Program-made: the position numbers and the translations under genes | Notes under the pieces: model-generated | What the model was told of the DNA's origin: nothing | The model's input: the letters and a program-made list of their open reading frames with translations, nothing else | Database searches by the model: none | DNA from: Chloroflexota bacterium | Lineage (GTDB): Bacteria; Chloroflexota; Anaerolineae; UBA4142; SHND01 | Assembly: GCA_004295045.1 (NCBI GenBank) | Contig: SHND01000059.1 | Coordinates: forward strand, 62,001-126,000 | Reading direction: 5' to 3' | DNA length: 64,000 nucleotides | Part shown: one piece after another, positions 17,100 through 26,253 of the stretch | How the letters are laid out: every line of letters starts with the position of its first letter | How positions within the stretch are numbered: the first letter of the stretch is position 1

Positions 17100-17648
17100 C
17101 TACACCAATTCCAGTGAACGATGCGGTTCGGGCGGCAACTCGACGCGAATCACATCGCCGCGATTCACGCCGCCATCTCGCAGCACGATTCCCATCACCC
17201 CCGCTTTGCGAATCAGATTGCCTTGCGCATCGTTTTCCAACACCGCCTGCATCAAACCGTCTTGAAAATCATTCAACTGCTGACACGGATTTCGCAACCC
17301 CGTGATTTGAACGACGGCGCTTTCGCCGATGTAGAGACGCGTATCGGTCGGCAGCGCGAGCAGCGGAATGCCGCGCGTCGTGATATTTTCGCCCATGTCG
17401 CCGGGCGTAACGTGAAAGCCCGCCGCGTTCAACTCGTCGTGTAATTCCGCGTGAATCAAATGCACCTGACGCAGGTTCGCCAGGGTGGGATCTCGCTTGA
17501 CGCGCGAACGATGCTTGACCAATTCGCCGCAGTGCGCGTCGCCTTGAACCCCGCGTCCTGCCAAGAGCTGAATCGTTTCCACAGTTGGCTTGCTGAACGT
17601 ATGCGCGGGGCTCACACTCACCGCTTCCACAATTCCGTTTTTTGTCAT
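17100..17648 (-). CDS. MOSC-domain protein
   Basis: About 182 residues forming a single MOSC domain, the sulfur-carrier fold found at the C-terminus of molybdenum cofactor sulfurases and in stand-alone oxime or N-hydroxy reductases. Visible features are GVQGDAHCGE, a VHLIHAELH strand-helix, GDMGENITT, and the conserved Cys in ITGLRNPCQQL. I start at the ATG at 17648, which has GAGGTG upstream and lies 1 nt before the HAD gene's stop region, instead of a longer frame opening at 17705. It is in the middle of a tightly packed operon. The metal cofactor or substrate is not indicated by neighbours. Confidence 0.85.
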   Translation of the reverse strand: MTKNGIVEAVSVSPAHTFSKPTVETIQLLAGRGVQGDAHCGELVKHRSRVKRDPTLANLRQVHLIHAELHDELNAAGFHVTPGDMGENITTRGIPLLALPTDTRLYIGESAVVQITGLRNPCQQLNDFQDGLMQAVLENDAQGNLIRKAGVMGIVLRDGGVNRGDVIRVELPPEPHRSLELV

Positions 17649-17649
17649 C

Positions 17650-18264
17650 TCACACCTCGATTCCTCGCGCGCGCAGTTCGCGCGCCAATTGTTCTGCCGA
17701 TTCAAAACGAATCGTCCGAAAATTCAGCGCGCGCGCGACGGCGATGTTCGTTTCCGAATCGTCAATGAACAAACAATCCTCTGGCGGGCATCCGATTTTT
17801 TCCAGGAGCATTTCAAAAATGCGCGTATCGGGCTTGGCGATTTTCGCTTCGCCGCTCAACACAATCGCGTCGAACAAGTCAAAGAATTTGTATTCGGCGC
17901 GCACCAACGCGAATTTTTCTGCCGACCAATTGCTCAACCCGTACAGCGGATACCCGGCGCGTTTCAGCGCGCGCAAAATGTCAACCGTCTCGGAAATTTC
18001 ACCGCCGACGGATTCGGTCCAGCGTTCGTCATACGCGCGAATCATTTCCGCGTGCTGTGGGAATTTCGCTGAATGTTCGCTGACCGCTTGCGCGAACGGT
18101 CTGCCCTTGTCCTGTTCCGAATTCCACTCTGCGAATCCGATTTCGTCGAAAAAATTCTCCATCGCAATTTCATCGTCAAAAAACTGGCGATAGAGATAAC
18201 GCGGATTCCAATCCACGAGCACGCCGCCGAAATCAAATACAATTGCGCCAATCATCAAGCTCAT
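17650..18264 (-). CDS. HAD-superfamily hydrolase (YihX-like subfamily)
   Basis: About 204 residues. Motif I is VFDFGGVLVDW, where the second Asp of the classic DxD is Gly, as in YihX-type sugar phosphatases and the N-terminal domain of epoxide hydrolases. Motif II is GLSNWS, motif III KPDTRIFE and motif IV FIDDSETNI. The cap lies between motifs I and II and is helical. I start at the ATG at 18264, which overlaps the TGA of the preceding arginase-family gene (ATGA); a longer frame opening at 18351 would run far into that gene. A small sugar phosphate is the likely substrate class, by family only. Confidence 0.88.
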   Translation of the reverse strand: MSLMIGAIVFDFGGVLVDWNPRYLYRQFFDDEIAMENFFDEIGFAEWNSEQDKGRPFAQAVSEHSAKFPQHAEMIRAYDERWTESVGGEISETVDILRALKRAGYPLYGLSNWSAEKFALVRAEYKFFDLFDAIVLSGEAKIAKPDTRIFEMLLEKIGCPPEDCLFIDDSETNIAVARALNFRTIRFESAEQLARELRARGIEV

Positions 18265-19031
18265 TGTTCCTCTCCAAGCAACGCGTGCAGCAATTCCATG
18301 CTCACGGCGCGCGTTTTTCCGTCGCGGTCTAATTCCGGGTTCCACGCGCACATGGAAAGCGCGACGATATTTTTCGATTGCGCGAGCGCGCGGAAAATTT
18401 CGCCCAGCTCGTTCGCGGTCGGTCCGCCGGCTGTCGCATAATTTTGCGCGGGCGCGTCGTTGGGATTCACAAGGTCCGTGTCAAAATGAATGTAGAGCGG
18501 CGCATTTAACACATCGCTCGCCAATAGTTCGCCAACATCTCGAACATGATGTAAGCGCGAATTTTGCAAAGAGATTTTTTCGCCCGGATCCAAGTCGCGC
18601 GCATCGCTCAACACGACGCGCGACTCGTCCAATGGTTTCAATTTCACCGCGCGCGGCATCGTTTGTTCGCCGCGTCCGACGAGCATCGCCAAGGGCATTC
18701 CGCCCAGAAATCCGCTCGGCGTCGTTTCCCACGTGTTGAAATCGCCGTGCGCGTCGAGCCACAACAATACGAAATCTTGTCCCGCGCGCTGCAATCCTGC
18801 CGCGACGCCAATCGTCGTACAGCAATCGCCCATAATCGAAACGGGGCGCGCGCCGTTTGCAATCGTCCGCGCGGTGTGTTGCGCAAGCGATTCGTGAAGT
18901 TGCGACATTCGACTTTGAATGTCACTCTCATGCAAGTGCGGATTATTGATGACCCAATCGGCTTGCGCGAGAGATTCAAGCGCGCAGGGTTGATCGAGGT
19001 AAAAGGGGGTGAGGAAAAACTGATTGTTCAT
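18261..19031 (-). CDS. Arginase/agmatinase-family (ureohydrolase) protein
   Basis: A 256-residue ureohydrolase-fold protein. The manganese-site motifs are LDAHGDFN (Asp, His, Asp) and HFDTDLVNPND (Asp-x-Asp). The first motif, usually GGDHS with a metal-binding His, is here IMGDCCTTIG, so Cys stands in the His position. The overall order and length fit arginase, agmatinase or formiminoglutamase, and the substrate is not evident. The altered ligand raises the possibility of a different metal or a non-hydrolytic role. The gene lies between an MFS transporter and a HAD phosphatase in the same operon with 3-4 nt junctions. Confidence 0.82.
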   Translation of the reverse strand: MNNQFFLTPFYLDQPCALESLAQADWVINNPHLHESDIQSRMSQLHESLAQHTARTIANGARPVSIMGDCCTTIGVAAGLQRAGQDFVLLWLDAHGDFNTWETTPSGFLGGMPLAMLVGRGEQTMPRAVKLKPLDESRVVLSDARDLDPGEKISLQNSRLHHVRDVGELLASDVLNAPLYIHFDTDLVNPNDAPAQNYATAGGPTANELGEIFRALAQSKNIVALSMCAWNPELDRDGKTRAVSMELLHALLGEEQ

Positions 19032-19034
19032 ATA

Positions 19035-20333
19035 TCATACACTCGTCGCGTTTTCGATTTCCATTTTTTCTGCCTCCTGCATCGTCGGCACATATTTCGG
19101 ATCGAGATTCATATTTCGCAATTTCGGCGCAAACACCGCCGTCGCCGCGACGACAAACAAGGTCACCACGCCGCCGAGAAATACTGCCGGAATTGTGCCG
19201 AGCAAACTCGCGGCGACGCCGCTTTCAAACGCGCCGATTTCATTCGACGAACTGATAAACATCCAATTCACCGACGCGATGCGTCCGCGCAATGCTTCGG
19301 GTGAATACAAACGCAAAATCGTTTCGCGTATGACAACACTGATTCCATCAAACATGCCGCTCATCGCCAACGCAAAGAGCGACAAATAAAAATTACGCGA
19401 GAGCGCAAACACAATCATCGCAACGCCAAAGCCCGCGACGACGCCGAGAAAAATTTTTCCCGAATTTTTTGTTGGCGGATGCCGCGTCGCCCACAACATC
19501 GAAAGCAATGCGCCCACCGACGGCGCGGCGACGAGCAACCCCAATCCTTGCGGTCCCACTTTTAAAATATCGCTTGCAAAAATCGGCAGCAGCGCGATTG
19601 CGCCGCCAAACAACACCGCGAATAAATCGAGCGCCATCGAGCCGACGAAAATTTGACTACGAAACACATACTTGACGCCGAGCGAGATGCTCGTCCAAAT
19701 GGACTCGCCCACTTCCACCGGCGGCATCGGTTTCTTTTTGATGAGCGACATGCAGCCGAGCGCGATGGCAAAGAACAAAGCAATCAAGAGATACGTATTT
19801 GTCACACCAAAAAAGGCATACACGAATCCGCCGAGCGCGGGACCAATAATCGAGGTCGCCTGCCACATTGTGCCTGACCACGTGGACGCGTTCACGTATA
19901 ATTCGCGCGGCACCACTTGTGCTTCGAACGCGGAATTGGCGGGATCGGCAAAACCGCGCGCAATGCCTGCCACAAACACCACTGCGTACAACGCGGCGAT
20001 GCCGTACGCATGGTAATTGAGCGAAAGAAATGCAAACGCGAGCGCGGCAAGCACCGACACGGAACGCGTCAGCAAAACAATCGCGCGGCGGTCATAACGA
20101 TCTGCGACCACGCCGCCAAAGAGCGCGATGCTGATGGCAGGAATCGCTTCGACCAAACCAAGCATGCCCAACGCCAACGGGTCTTTGGTCAATTCGTAAA
20201 TTTGAAAACCGAGCGCAACCGCAAGCGCGCGGCTCGCCAATGTTGCAAACGCCGCCGCGCCCATCCAATAACGAAATTCAGGCAAGCGCAGCGACGCGTA
20301 GGGGTCGGGACGCGCGGGAGAATCAGTCATCAT
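19035..20333 (-). CDS. MFS transporter (EntS/MFS_3-like exporter)
   Basis: A 432-residue major facilitator protein with about 11-12 hydrophobic helices. The N-terminus has PEFRYWMGAAAFATLASRALAVALG, and the cytoplasmic loop between helices 2 and 3 carries GGVVADRYDRRAIV. That is the arrangement of the enterobactin-exporter-like group, which mostly pumps drugs or siderophores out. It is coupled to the arginase-family gene downstream and to the winged-helix-like gene upstream (ATG 2 nt after that stop). Substrate unknown. Confidence 0.88.
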   Translation of the reverse strand: MMTDSPARPDPYASLRLPEFRYWMGAAAFATLASRALAVALGFQIYELTKDPLALGMLGLVEAIPAISIALFGGVVADRYDRRAIVLLTRSVSVLAALAFAFLSLNYHAYGIAALYAVVFVAGIARGFADPANSAFEAQVVPRELYVNASTWSGTMWQATSIIGPALGGFVYAFFGVTNTYLLIALFFAIALGCMSLIKKKPMPPVEVGESIWTSISLGVKYVFRSQIFVGSMALDLFAVLFGGAIALLPIFASDILKVGPQGLGLLVAAPSVGALLSMLWATRHPPTKNSGKIFLGVVAGFGVAMIVFALSRNFYLSLFALAMSGMFDGISVVIRETILRLYSPEALRGRIASVNWMFISSSNEIGAFESGVAASLLGTIPAVFLGGVVTLFVVAATAVFAPKLRNMNLDPKYVPTMQEAEKMEIENATSV

Positions 20334-20335
20334 AG

Positions 20336-21268
20336 CTATCCACTCGCACTGCTCAGTTGATTGCGCAGCTCGATCAAATGCAAGCGCAAATCTTGAATTT
20401 CACTTTCGTCCAGCCCAATCCACGGCGCGTAAAAATACGCGTCGGTCAATTCTTCCACCGCATCGCGCAGTTTTTTCCCGATGGGTGTCAACTGCGCGTA
20501 TTCGTCAAAGGCAGCCGGTTCCGGTACCGCCGCGTTGAACGCGAGCGGCGCCGTCACAATCCAGCCGTGCATCTCCAACTCGTCCAGCGCGCGGCGATAA
20601 TCTGTCGCCGCATAGCCGCGAAACCACGCCTCTGCCGCGATCTGTTCGGGGGTGAATGCGATGCTGCCCCAAATCATTCCGAATGCATCCCACGCAATAC
20701 CCGAGATAGGATAGTCGAGCCAAGCGGACATATGTGAATCGTCACGATACGCGAATAAATCCATTAACGCTTCACGAATTTGTGCGAGCTGTGGACTCGC
20801 ATCCTCTGCGACGCGAAAGCGCGTCCGTGTTGCCCATTTATACGGCGGCTCGGCGGCGCGGTGGTTTGCGGCGACAATTCGTTCTAGCAAGCTTTTGGTT
20901 CGCTCCGCCTCGCCCGCCGCAATGACTTCCAATGTCCCAAGATAACTATCGCCGACGCGGACGATCGTGCGCGCCGCGTCGCGCGCGCGTTCAGTGACGC
21001 GAAACTCGCTTTCCGTTTGCGGAACGATCCATTCTTCCGCCGCCAAGTTTTCAAACGCTTGTTGAAATTGCGCGGGATTGGAGTAGGGGTCGCGTTTTTG
21101 AAAGCGCGCGAGCGAAAAAATTTCCAAGCCCAACTCGCCGTAATAATACAATTCAATCGGCATATTGTTATCGCGCGCGGCGTCTTTGATGCGCGGCTCG
21201 GTGAGTGCCCAGAACGCGCGAATCGTGTCATAGATCAAACTCCACATGCCGACGTACAAAGAATCCAT
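20336..21268 (-). CDS. Uncharacterised helical protein, possibly winged-helix
   Basis: About 310 residues, not confidently recognised. The sequence looks like two similar helical halves, each ending in a possible winged-helix pattern (first half SEFRVTERARDAAR, second half EYAQLTPIGKKLRDAVEELTD). The end, DAYFYAPWIGLDESEI, loosely recalls SCO6745/SalA-like proteins. I start at the ATG at 21268, one nt after the stop of the channel-like gene, because the upstream extension to 21304 would lie wholly within that gene. It could regulate the surrounding transport operon, but this is a guess. Confidence 0.6.
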   Translation of the reverse strand: MDSLYVGMWSLIYDTIRAFWALTEPRIKDAARDNNMPIELYYYGELGLEIFSLARFQKRDPYSNPAQFQQAFENLAAEEWIVPQTESEFRVTERARDAARTIVRVGDSYLGTLEVIAAGEAERTKSLLERIVAANHRAAEPPYKWATRTRFRVAEDASPQLAQIREALMDLFAYRDDSHMSAWLDYPISGIAWDAFGMIWGSIAFTPEQIAAEAWFRGYAATDYRRALDELEMHGWIVTAPLAFNAAVPEPAAFDEYAQLTPIGKKLRDAVEELTDAYFYAPWIGLDESEIQDLRLHLIELRNQLSSASG

Positions 21269-21269
21269 C

Positions 21270-22409
21270 TTAGCGGAACACCCACAACGTAAGCGCCAAC
21301 ACAATCGTCAAGATAAGGGGCCAATATATTACTTCGACCCAGAAATTATCTCTGCCGAATACGCGGATGTTGGGAAAGGCGAGCAGCGCAATTGAATTGG
21401 CAGCGACGGCGATGATCACAAAGTATGTCAGGAGATGTACCGTTTCCAAGTACACAATGCCGTACCACTTGACGTCATCGCGCAGCGCATTTTGTGCGAC
21501 GAGCACCGCAAAGAAAAACGCCGCGCATGTAAAAATCACTGCGCCCGGACGCACTCCAAATTGTTCCAAACGCGTCGAGTCGCTGCCGATGACCAACACA
21601 ATCACAAAGAGCTGAATCAAGATCAACATCGGCGCAATCCCGCGCGCGACCAAGGGACTCAGGAGCGTACGCGTGAGCGGAATATTGAAATAAAATTCGG
21701 GCTGCGGCGCGTTCGTCGTATAGCCGTCAATTCCAAAGTTGGAATTGTAACTCACGAGACGATAGCTGAAATAGCTATTGCCGAGAATCCAATTTTCCAA
21801 AACGAGCTGCGGGTCCAAACCCGGCGCCGCGCTCGGATCAATGCTGGTATAGCCGCGCACATCCGGTTCCAAAAACACACTTTTTTCAAAATCTACATGC
21901 CACATGCGCAGCCACAACAGCTGATGATCCAATGGATACTTGGCATAGTTGAATTGTTCGCGCAAGGTCGTTTTGAAATTCCAACCAATCAGCGTCTCGC
22001 CATCCTGCTGTGTCTCGTACACTTTGGTAAAGGTTGTGGATTCTGCTTCCGGAAAAACAACGCCGCGATCCAATGGCGGCAGATTATCCGCATAGCGCTG
22101 CCAAACATAGCCCCCCATTTGAATCGTGTACGGTCCTTTGAATTCGACGGTTTGAATCACCACGCCCGTAGGAATATAAATCGGCGACTCGTCACCCGAA
22201 ACCGCCGGCGCGTAGGTGTCCAAGAAACGCGTGCTCTCCGCTTGGTTCCGCACAATCGTTTCGCCGGGATAGGGCTCTGTCGGCGTGGTGTACTCGCGAT
22301 ACCAGATGAATGCGATGATCGCAAGACATACTAACGCAACGACTGCCGACGCGAGATATAACCCGCGGCCCTTTTTGGGATCATGCGATGGCGTTTCTGT
22401 TTTGCTCAT
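21270..22409 (-). CDS. Pentameric ligand-gated channel-like membrane protein
   Basis: A 379-residue protein with a plan like Cys-loop receptor relatives. There is an N-terminal hydrophobic segment (about 17-37) and a roughly 210-residue extracytoplasmic beta-rich region. That region contains KYPLDHQLLWLRMW (158-170), which resembles the FPxD(x)Q loop of pentameric ligand-gated channels. Four helices follow, at about 258-282, 290-310, 322-348 and 356-378. The extra N-terminal segment would be a signal anchor. Pairs of cysteines are absent, as in prokaryotic members. The gene is embedded in an operon with MFS exporters. An alternative is an unrelated sensor with four C-terminal helices; the PxD loop followed by exactly four helices makes me prefer the channel reading. 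Confidence 0.55.
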   Translation of the reverse strand: MSKTETPSHDPKKGRGLYLASAVVALVCLAIIAFIWYREYTTPTEPYPGETIVRNQAESTRFLDTYAPAVSGDESPIYIPTGVVIQTVEFKGPYTIQMGGYVWQRYADNLPPLDRGVVFPEAESTTFTKVYETQQDGETLIGWNFKTTLREQFNYAKYPLDHQLLWLRMWHVDFEKSVFLEPDVRGYTSIDPSAAPGLDPQLVLENWILGNSYFSYRLVSYNSNFGIDGYTTNAPQPEFYFNIPLTRTLLSPLVARGIAPMLILIQLFVIVLVIGSDSTRLEQFGVRPGAVIFTCAAFFFAVLVAQNALRDDVKWYGIVYLETVHLLTYFVIIAVAANSIALLAFPNIRVFGRDNFWVEVIYWPLILTIVLALTLWVFR

Positions 22410-22448
22410 TTTGCTTTGCCTTGAAATTCAAAATGAATCGCCTTGCCA

Positions 22449-23747
22449 TTACTCTTTTGCGAATCGGACAAACATTCCGACACCAAACAAGCGAATCAGC
22501 CCTGCGACGACCAACGCAAAAGGAATTCCAAACGCGGTCGCCAACATGGTCGCGATGAACGGCGCAATAAACGCCGCGAGATAAACGGTCTCTTGCTGCA
22601 TTCCCACAAACGTCGCCGCTTCTTGGGGCGGATAGCTCGCCACCACCATATCAAAAAAAACCAAGTCAATCCCTGCGGCAAAAGTTGCGGCGATGCCGCT
22701 CAACAAAATCACCAACGGGATTTGCTGCGTGAACGAAAGAATGATTGGATAAAACGCCACCGCCAATGTTGTAATCAACAAGGCGAAACGAACGCCGCGC
22801 CTTTTCGTCACCCGCGCCCAGACGTAATACGCTACCATCAGCACCGCGCCCTGAACTGTGGCAATGAGCCCAATTGCTTCGTCGCTCGCGTTGAGGACGC
22901 GGACATAGTATAACGGAAACAAGGGGACTGCGAACGCCAAGCCAAAACGGTAGACGAACTGACTGCCAATCACGGTCATGAATTTTTTCTCGGCGCGCAG
23001 CTTGTCGCTCCAATCTTGCAGGCGTTCGCGAAGCGATTTTTTCACCTGCGGCGTGGACGGTGGTTTCTGGTCAGGCACATTGATGCGGCTCGAAAAAGCA
23101 AAGCTCACAATCCCGCCGAGCGACAGCACGATAAACACGATTTGATAGTTGAATGGAAATGGCAGGCGGTCCAATGCCAAGCCCGCAAAGACGACCACAA
23201 TTGCTGTCGTGATCCCGAGGGACGACCAGCGGCGGCTCATCAGATACAAGCGTCCTTCGGGACCTGCCACTTCGCCCATCACGATTGTAAATCCTAAATT
23301 CACGATTGTCTGTGGAATGGTAGCCAACGCCCAGATCAGCAAAATTGCGAGGACTATTTGGTTCGTCACAAAAAAGGGGACGAGCCCGGTCAGCGTGTAA
23401 CAGAGAATCACCAAGAACCGCGAACGCGAATACCAAGGCACGATATTTTTTTGACGCGCGAGAAATTGTCCGAGCGGCACGGCAAAAATCAAACCCGCCA
23501 GCGCGGGCATCGAAGTCAAAAGCCCGATAGCAAAATTGTCTGCGCCGAGACGCGTGAGGAAAACGGGCAAGTATGGCGCGGCGGCGGCGGCAATGCCAAC
23601 GCCAATGCCGTCAATCAACACGCGCCGAATATTTTGCGATTGAACGTCCTGCCCTAACGGCATCCATCGTCCAAGCACTTGCGGCGGCGCAAACCTTCGA
23701 CGCGGCGCGCTAACACGCGCCGCGTCAGTCTTGCCAGAACCTCTCAT
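22449..23747 (-). CDS. MFS transporter
   Basis: A 432-residue major facilitator with about 12 hydrophobic helices, for example IGVGIAAAAAPYLPVFLTRLG near the N-terminus and FAVPLGQFLARQKNIVPWYSR at the helix 2-3 loop. Not assignable to a substrate. The ATG at 23747 is only 18 nt from the divergent ATG at 23766, leaving no room for promoters. The in-frame Met at 23663 may therefore be the true start, since the first 28 residues are basic and non-hydrophobic and look like read-in leader. The next gene downstream starts 39 nt after this stop. Confidence 0.85.
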   Translation of the reverse strand: MRGSGKTDAARVSAPRRRFAPPQVLGRWMPLGQDVQSQNIRRVLIDGIGVGIAAAAAPYLPVFLTRLGADNFAIGLLTSMPALAGLIFAVPLGQFLARQKNIVPWYSRSRFLVILCYTLTGLVPFFVTNQIVLAILLIWALATIPQTIVNLGFTIVMGEVAGPEGRLYLMSRRWSSLGITTAIVVVFAGLALDRLPFPFNYQIVFIVLSLGGIVSFAFSSRINVPDQKPPSTPQVKKSLRERLQDWSDKLRAEKKFMTVIGSQFVYRFGLAFAVPLFPLYYVRVLNASDEAIGLIATVQGAVLMVAYYVWARVTKRRGVRFALLITTLAVAFYPIILSFTQQIPLVILLSGIAATFAAGIDLVFFDMVVASYPPQEAATFVGMQQETVYLAAFIAPFIATMLATAFGIPFALVVAGLIRLFGVGMFVRFAKE

Positions 23748-23765
23748 ACAAAATAAAATCCGTTC

Positions 23766-24227
23766 ATGCCGAGCGCGTTCACTCTCCTACTATTTTTCCT
23801 TCTCGCCGCGTGTAGTGTCCCGGGTCCATCGGAACCTGTCGCGCTGATCGCCTCGAAAAAAAATCAGTGGCAGGCGAAAAACATTCGCAGCTATCGCATT
23901 GCGGTGCAAAAGGTCCAAGCCAGCTCTCACGCGCAGACCAATACCATCACCGTACAAGATGGAATTGTGACGGAACAATCCGCCACCTGTACGCCCGCGC
24001 CGTTTGAAGGACGCCAATGTGAAATCCAATCCTTTGACCCAAACGAATTTACCGTCGCGGGCTTGTTCAACACCGCGCTCACCTATGCGCCCGATAGCGA
24101 AAAATATCAACTGCGCGTGACGTTCGACGAAACACATCATTTTCCCAAAACGATTTCGCGCGACCAAGCCGAGGTGAGGGATGATGAAACGTTCTGGCGG
24201 GTGGTGTCGTTCGAATCATTGCAGTAA
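23766..24227 (+). CDS. Small lipoprotein, DUF6174-like
   Basis: A 153-residue exported lipoprotein. The signal peptide MPSAFTLLLFFLLAAC ends in the lipobox LAAC (Cys16). The mature part has RSYRIAVQKVQ followed by two Cys (TCTP and RQCEIQSF) and TFDETHHFPKTIS, the order seen in DUF6174-type proteins. Function unknown, probably a small beta-rich periplasmic or outer-face module. It stands alone on the plus strand, diverges from an MFS gene, and ends at a bidirectional terminator. Confidence 0.75.
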   Translation: MPSAFTLLLFFLLAACSVPGPSEPVALIASKKNQWQAKNIRSYRIAVQKVQASSHAQTNTITVQDGIVTEQSATCTPAPFEGRQCEIQSFDPNEFTVAGLFNTALTYAPDSEKYQLRVTFDETHHFPKTISRDQAEVRDDETFWRVVSFESLQ

Positions 24228-24237
24228 AACAAAAAAA

Positions 24238-24265
24238 GAGCGTCCTTTGGGGGACGCTCAATTTT
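24238..24265. terminator. Bidirectional terminator between convergent genes
   Basis: The stem GAGCGTCC / GGACGCTC (24238-24245 and 24252-24259) has a 6-nt loop, an A run on the left and ATTTTTT on the right. It serves the lipoprotein gene on plus and the GtrA gene on minus. Confidence 0.9.
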
Positions 24266-24805
24266 TTACAGCGGCGGAATCGAATCCTCCGCGTGATCGT
24301 GAGCTGCTTGTGCGCCAAACTCAATGTGCCGATACGTCCAGATGCGATTGATGCCAAAATTCCAAAAGAGGACGACGCCAATGGCAAAGAGTTTGGAAGG
24401 ATAAATCGCCAGCGCGGGATTCAGTCCGAGCCACTTGAAAAGTGGTTCAAACAAAATTTGGTCAGTGACGACGAATACAATTTCGTTGATGCCCAAGCCC
24501 ACGAGATTCACCAGCGCGAACTGCGCGAAATGTTTGTGCAAATTATTTTGCGTGCGCGTTTCGGGAAACGTCCACAGCGTGTTCCACGTAAAATTACTCA
24601 CGATCGCGCAGCCGACCGAAATGATATTCGCCAAATAATCGGGCACGTGAAAGACAAAGACCAACAGTGTCAACACGGCAATATCCAAGACCGCGCCGAA
24701 ACCGCCGACGATTGCAAATTTGATAAATCGTTTTACTTCCGGATGCGCCGTCTTGACGCGCTCTGGCGCCATCGAATTGACGCGATCAAAAAATGCTGCC
24801 ATCAA
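24266..24805 (-). CDS. GtrA-family membrane protein
   Basis: A 179-residue protein with four hydrophobic helices and the family opening RFIKFAIVGGFGAVLDIAVL, followed by ISVGCAIVSNFTWNTLWTF. GtrA proteins are thought to help flip polyprenyl-linked sugars for surface polysaccharide or teichoic acid modification. The ATG overlaps the stop of the O-antigen ligase gene (ATGA), so the two are coupled. It fits with the polysaccharide genes beside it. Confidence 0.9.
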   Translation of the reverse strand: MMAAFFDRVNSMAPERVKTAHPEVKRFIKFAIVGGFGAVLDIAVLTLLVFVFHVPDYLANIISVGCAIVSNFTWNTLWTFPETRTQNNLHKHFAQFALVNLVGLGINEIVFVVTDQILFEPLFKWLGLNPALAIYPSKLFAIGVVLFWNFGINRIWTYRHIEFGAQAAHDHAEDSIPPL

Positions 24806-26235
24806 ACCAATTCCTCCGAAACGTCCGCCCGCAACGCGGCGACCATTCCCAACGTCAGCCCCACCTGGATATACATTGCATGGACAAATAGATTATCAAA
24901 AAAATTATGAATTGACAATGTGACGAGAACGCCAAATGCGCCCGCGATCACGCCTTGACGCCAATGCTGCGAGACGATTGTCGCGCGCCCGACGACCCAA
25001 AAAATCGCGCCCCATAAAATCAAATAGGTCACCAAGCCCAGCGCGCCCGCTTCCGCCAAAACATTCAAATAATAATTGTGCGCGTGTCCGAGCGGATCAT
25101 CCCATTTCGGCAAAGCAAAGTTCGGATACGCCACCGCGTAATTGCCAAAGCCCACCCCAATCCAGGGCGAGGATTCAAACATGCTCACTGCGGCTTGCCA
25201 ATGGGCGCGGCGTTCCACCAATGCAAAATTTTCGTCATTCGCGCGCACGCCGCGCACATCCTCAAAATTAAAATAATCGCCAACTGTTGCAAAGCGTTCG
25301 GTGATAATATTTGGGATGAGATTGATTTCACCCAAGCCAATTACAATCAACGCCACCAGCCCGCACACGATCGCCAATGTCGCCGCGCGTTTCGAGCGCA
25401 CCAACACCAGCAGCAAAGTCGTCCCCAGCGCCGCCGCGACACCAATCCACGCGCCGCGTGAATAGGAAAAAAACAACGCCGCAATCATTGCAACAAAGGA
25501 CCCGCCCGCGAGCAGCGCCAACAGCCATCGGCGCCAGGGATTCACACGCTGCAACACGATACCCAATCCCGTCCCCAATGCCAATGGGAGAATCAGACCA
25601 AGATACCCCGCGTAAGGATTTGGCTGCTCGAACGTACCATACGCGCGCAGATTCGCGCCGCCGAATAACAAGAACCCTTCCGGTCCGACGCGAAAATAGT
25701 ACTGATACGCGCCGAACAATGCCTCCGCCAAACCCGCGCAAAACATCACCGCCAACAAGCGTTCAATTTTTGTTTCGTCAAAGAATTGCGCGATGAGCCA
25801 ATACGCGGCGAACATTTCGATCCATTTCGCCAATTCCGCGATGCTGTCGGTGAACGAACGCGCGACGGTAATGGAAACCGCCGCCGCCAAAATAAAAATG
25901 ACAAAGGGCAAAGTCAGCGGAGGAAATTTCAATTCAACGCGGCGGCGCGCAACTCCGCGCGCCAGATACAACGCCCACGCGAGGATCAGCAGTCCATCCG
26001 CCGCGGTCACATTCGCCGCGCCCACGTTCAAGGGCAAAAGCGAACCAAACGGGACAGCCAAGACTAGAAGATAAACGGTAACTTCGGGGAAAAGAAAGAG
26101 TGCGCCGACCAGCAGTACGCTGAATGAAACAAAGACAAGGTTAGGCAGCGAAAGGAAAACAGACGCAGCAAGGACGATGATTCCCAGCACGGCGAAAACG
26201 AGCCGCGTGCGTTGTTCAAAAAATGCGCTTTTCAA
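24802..26235 (-). CDS. O-antigen ligase / polymerase family protein
   Basis: A 477-residue polytopic membrane protein with about 11-12 helices. The Wzy_C-type region has the periplasmic RGAWIG segment and, later, LGHAHNYYLNVLAEAGALGLV, the His-containing loop conserved in WaaL and Wzy enzymes. It would transfer or polymerise lipid-linked glycans outside the membrane. It is coupled to GtrA downstream, and an NDP-sugar decarboxylase-like gene lies upstream on the same strand. Between them is a perfect inverted repeat. Confidence 0.88.
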   Translation of the reverse strand: MKSAFFEQRTRLVFAVLGIIVLAASVFLSLPNLVFVSFSVLLVGALFLFPEVTVYLLVLAVPFGSLLPLNVGAANVTAADGLLILAWALYLARGVARRRVELKFPPLTLPFVIFILAAAVSITVARSFTDSIAELAKWIEMFAAYWLIAQFFDETKIERLLAVMFCAGLAEALFGAYQYYFRVGPEGFLLFGGANLRAYGTFEQPNPYAGYLGLILPLALGTGLGIVLQRVNPWRRWLLALLAGGSFVAMIAALFFSYSRGAWIGVAAALGTTLLLVLVRSKRAATLAIVCGLVALIVIGLGEINLIPNIITERFATVGDYFNFEDVRGVRANDENFALVERRAHWQAAVSMFESSPWIGVGFGNYAVAYPNFALPKWDDPLGHAHNYYLNVLAEAGALGLVTYLILWGAIFWVVGRATIVSQHWRQGVIAGAFGVLVTLSIHNFFDNLFVHAMYIQVGLTLGMVAALRADVSEELV

Positions 26236-26253
26236 TCTTTTCGAGTCATGCAG

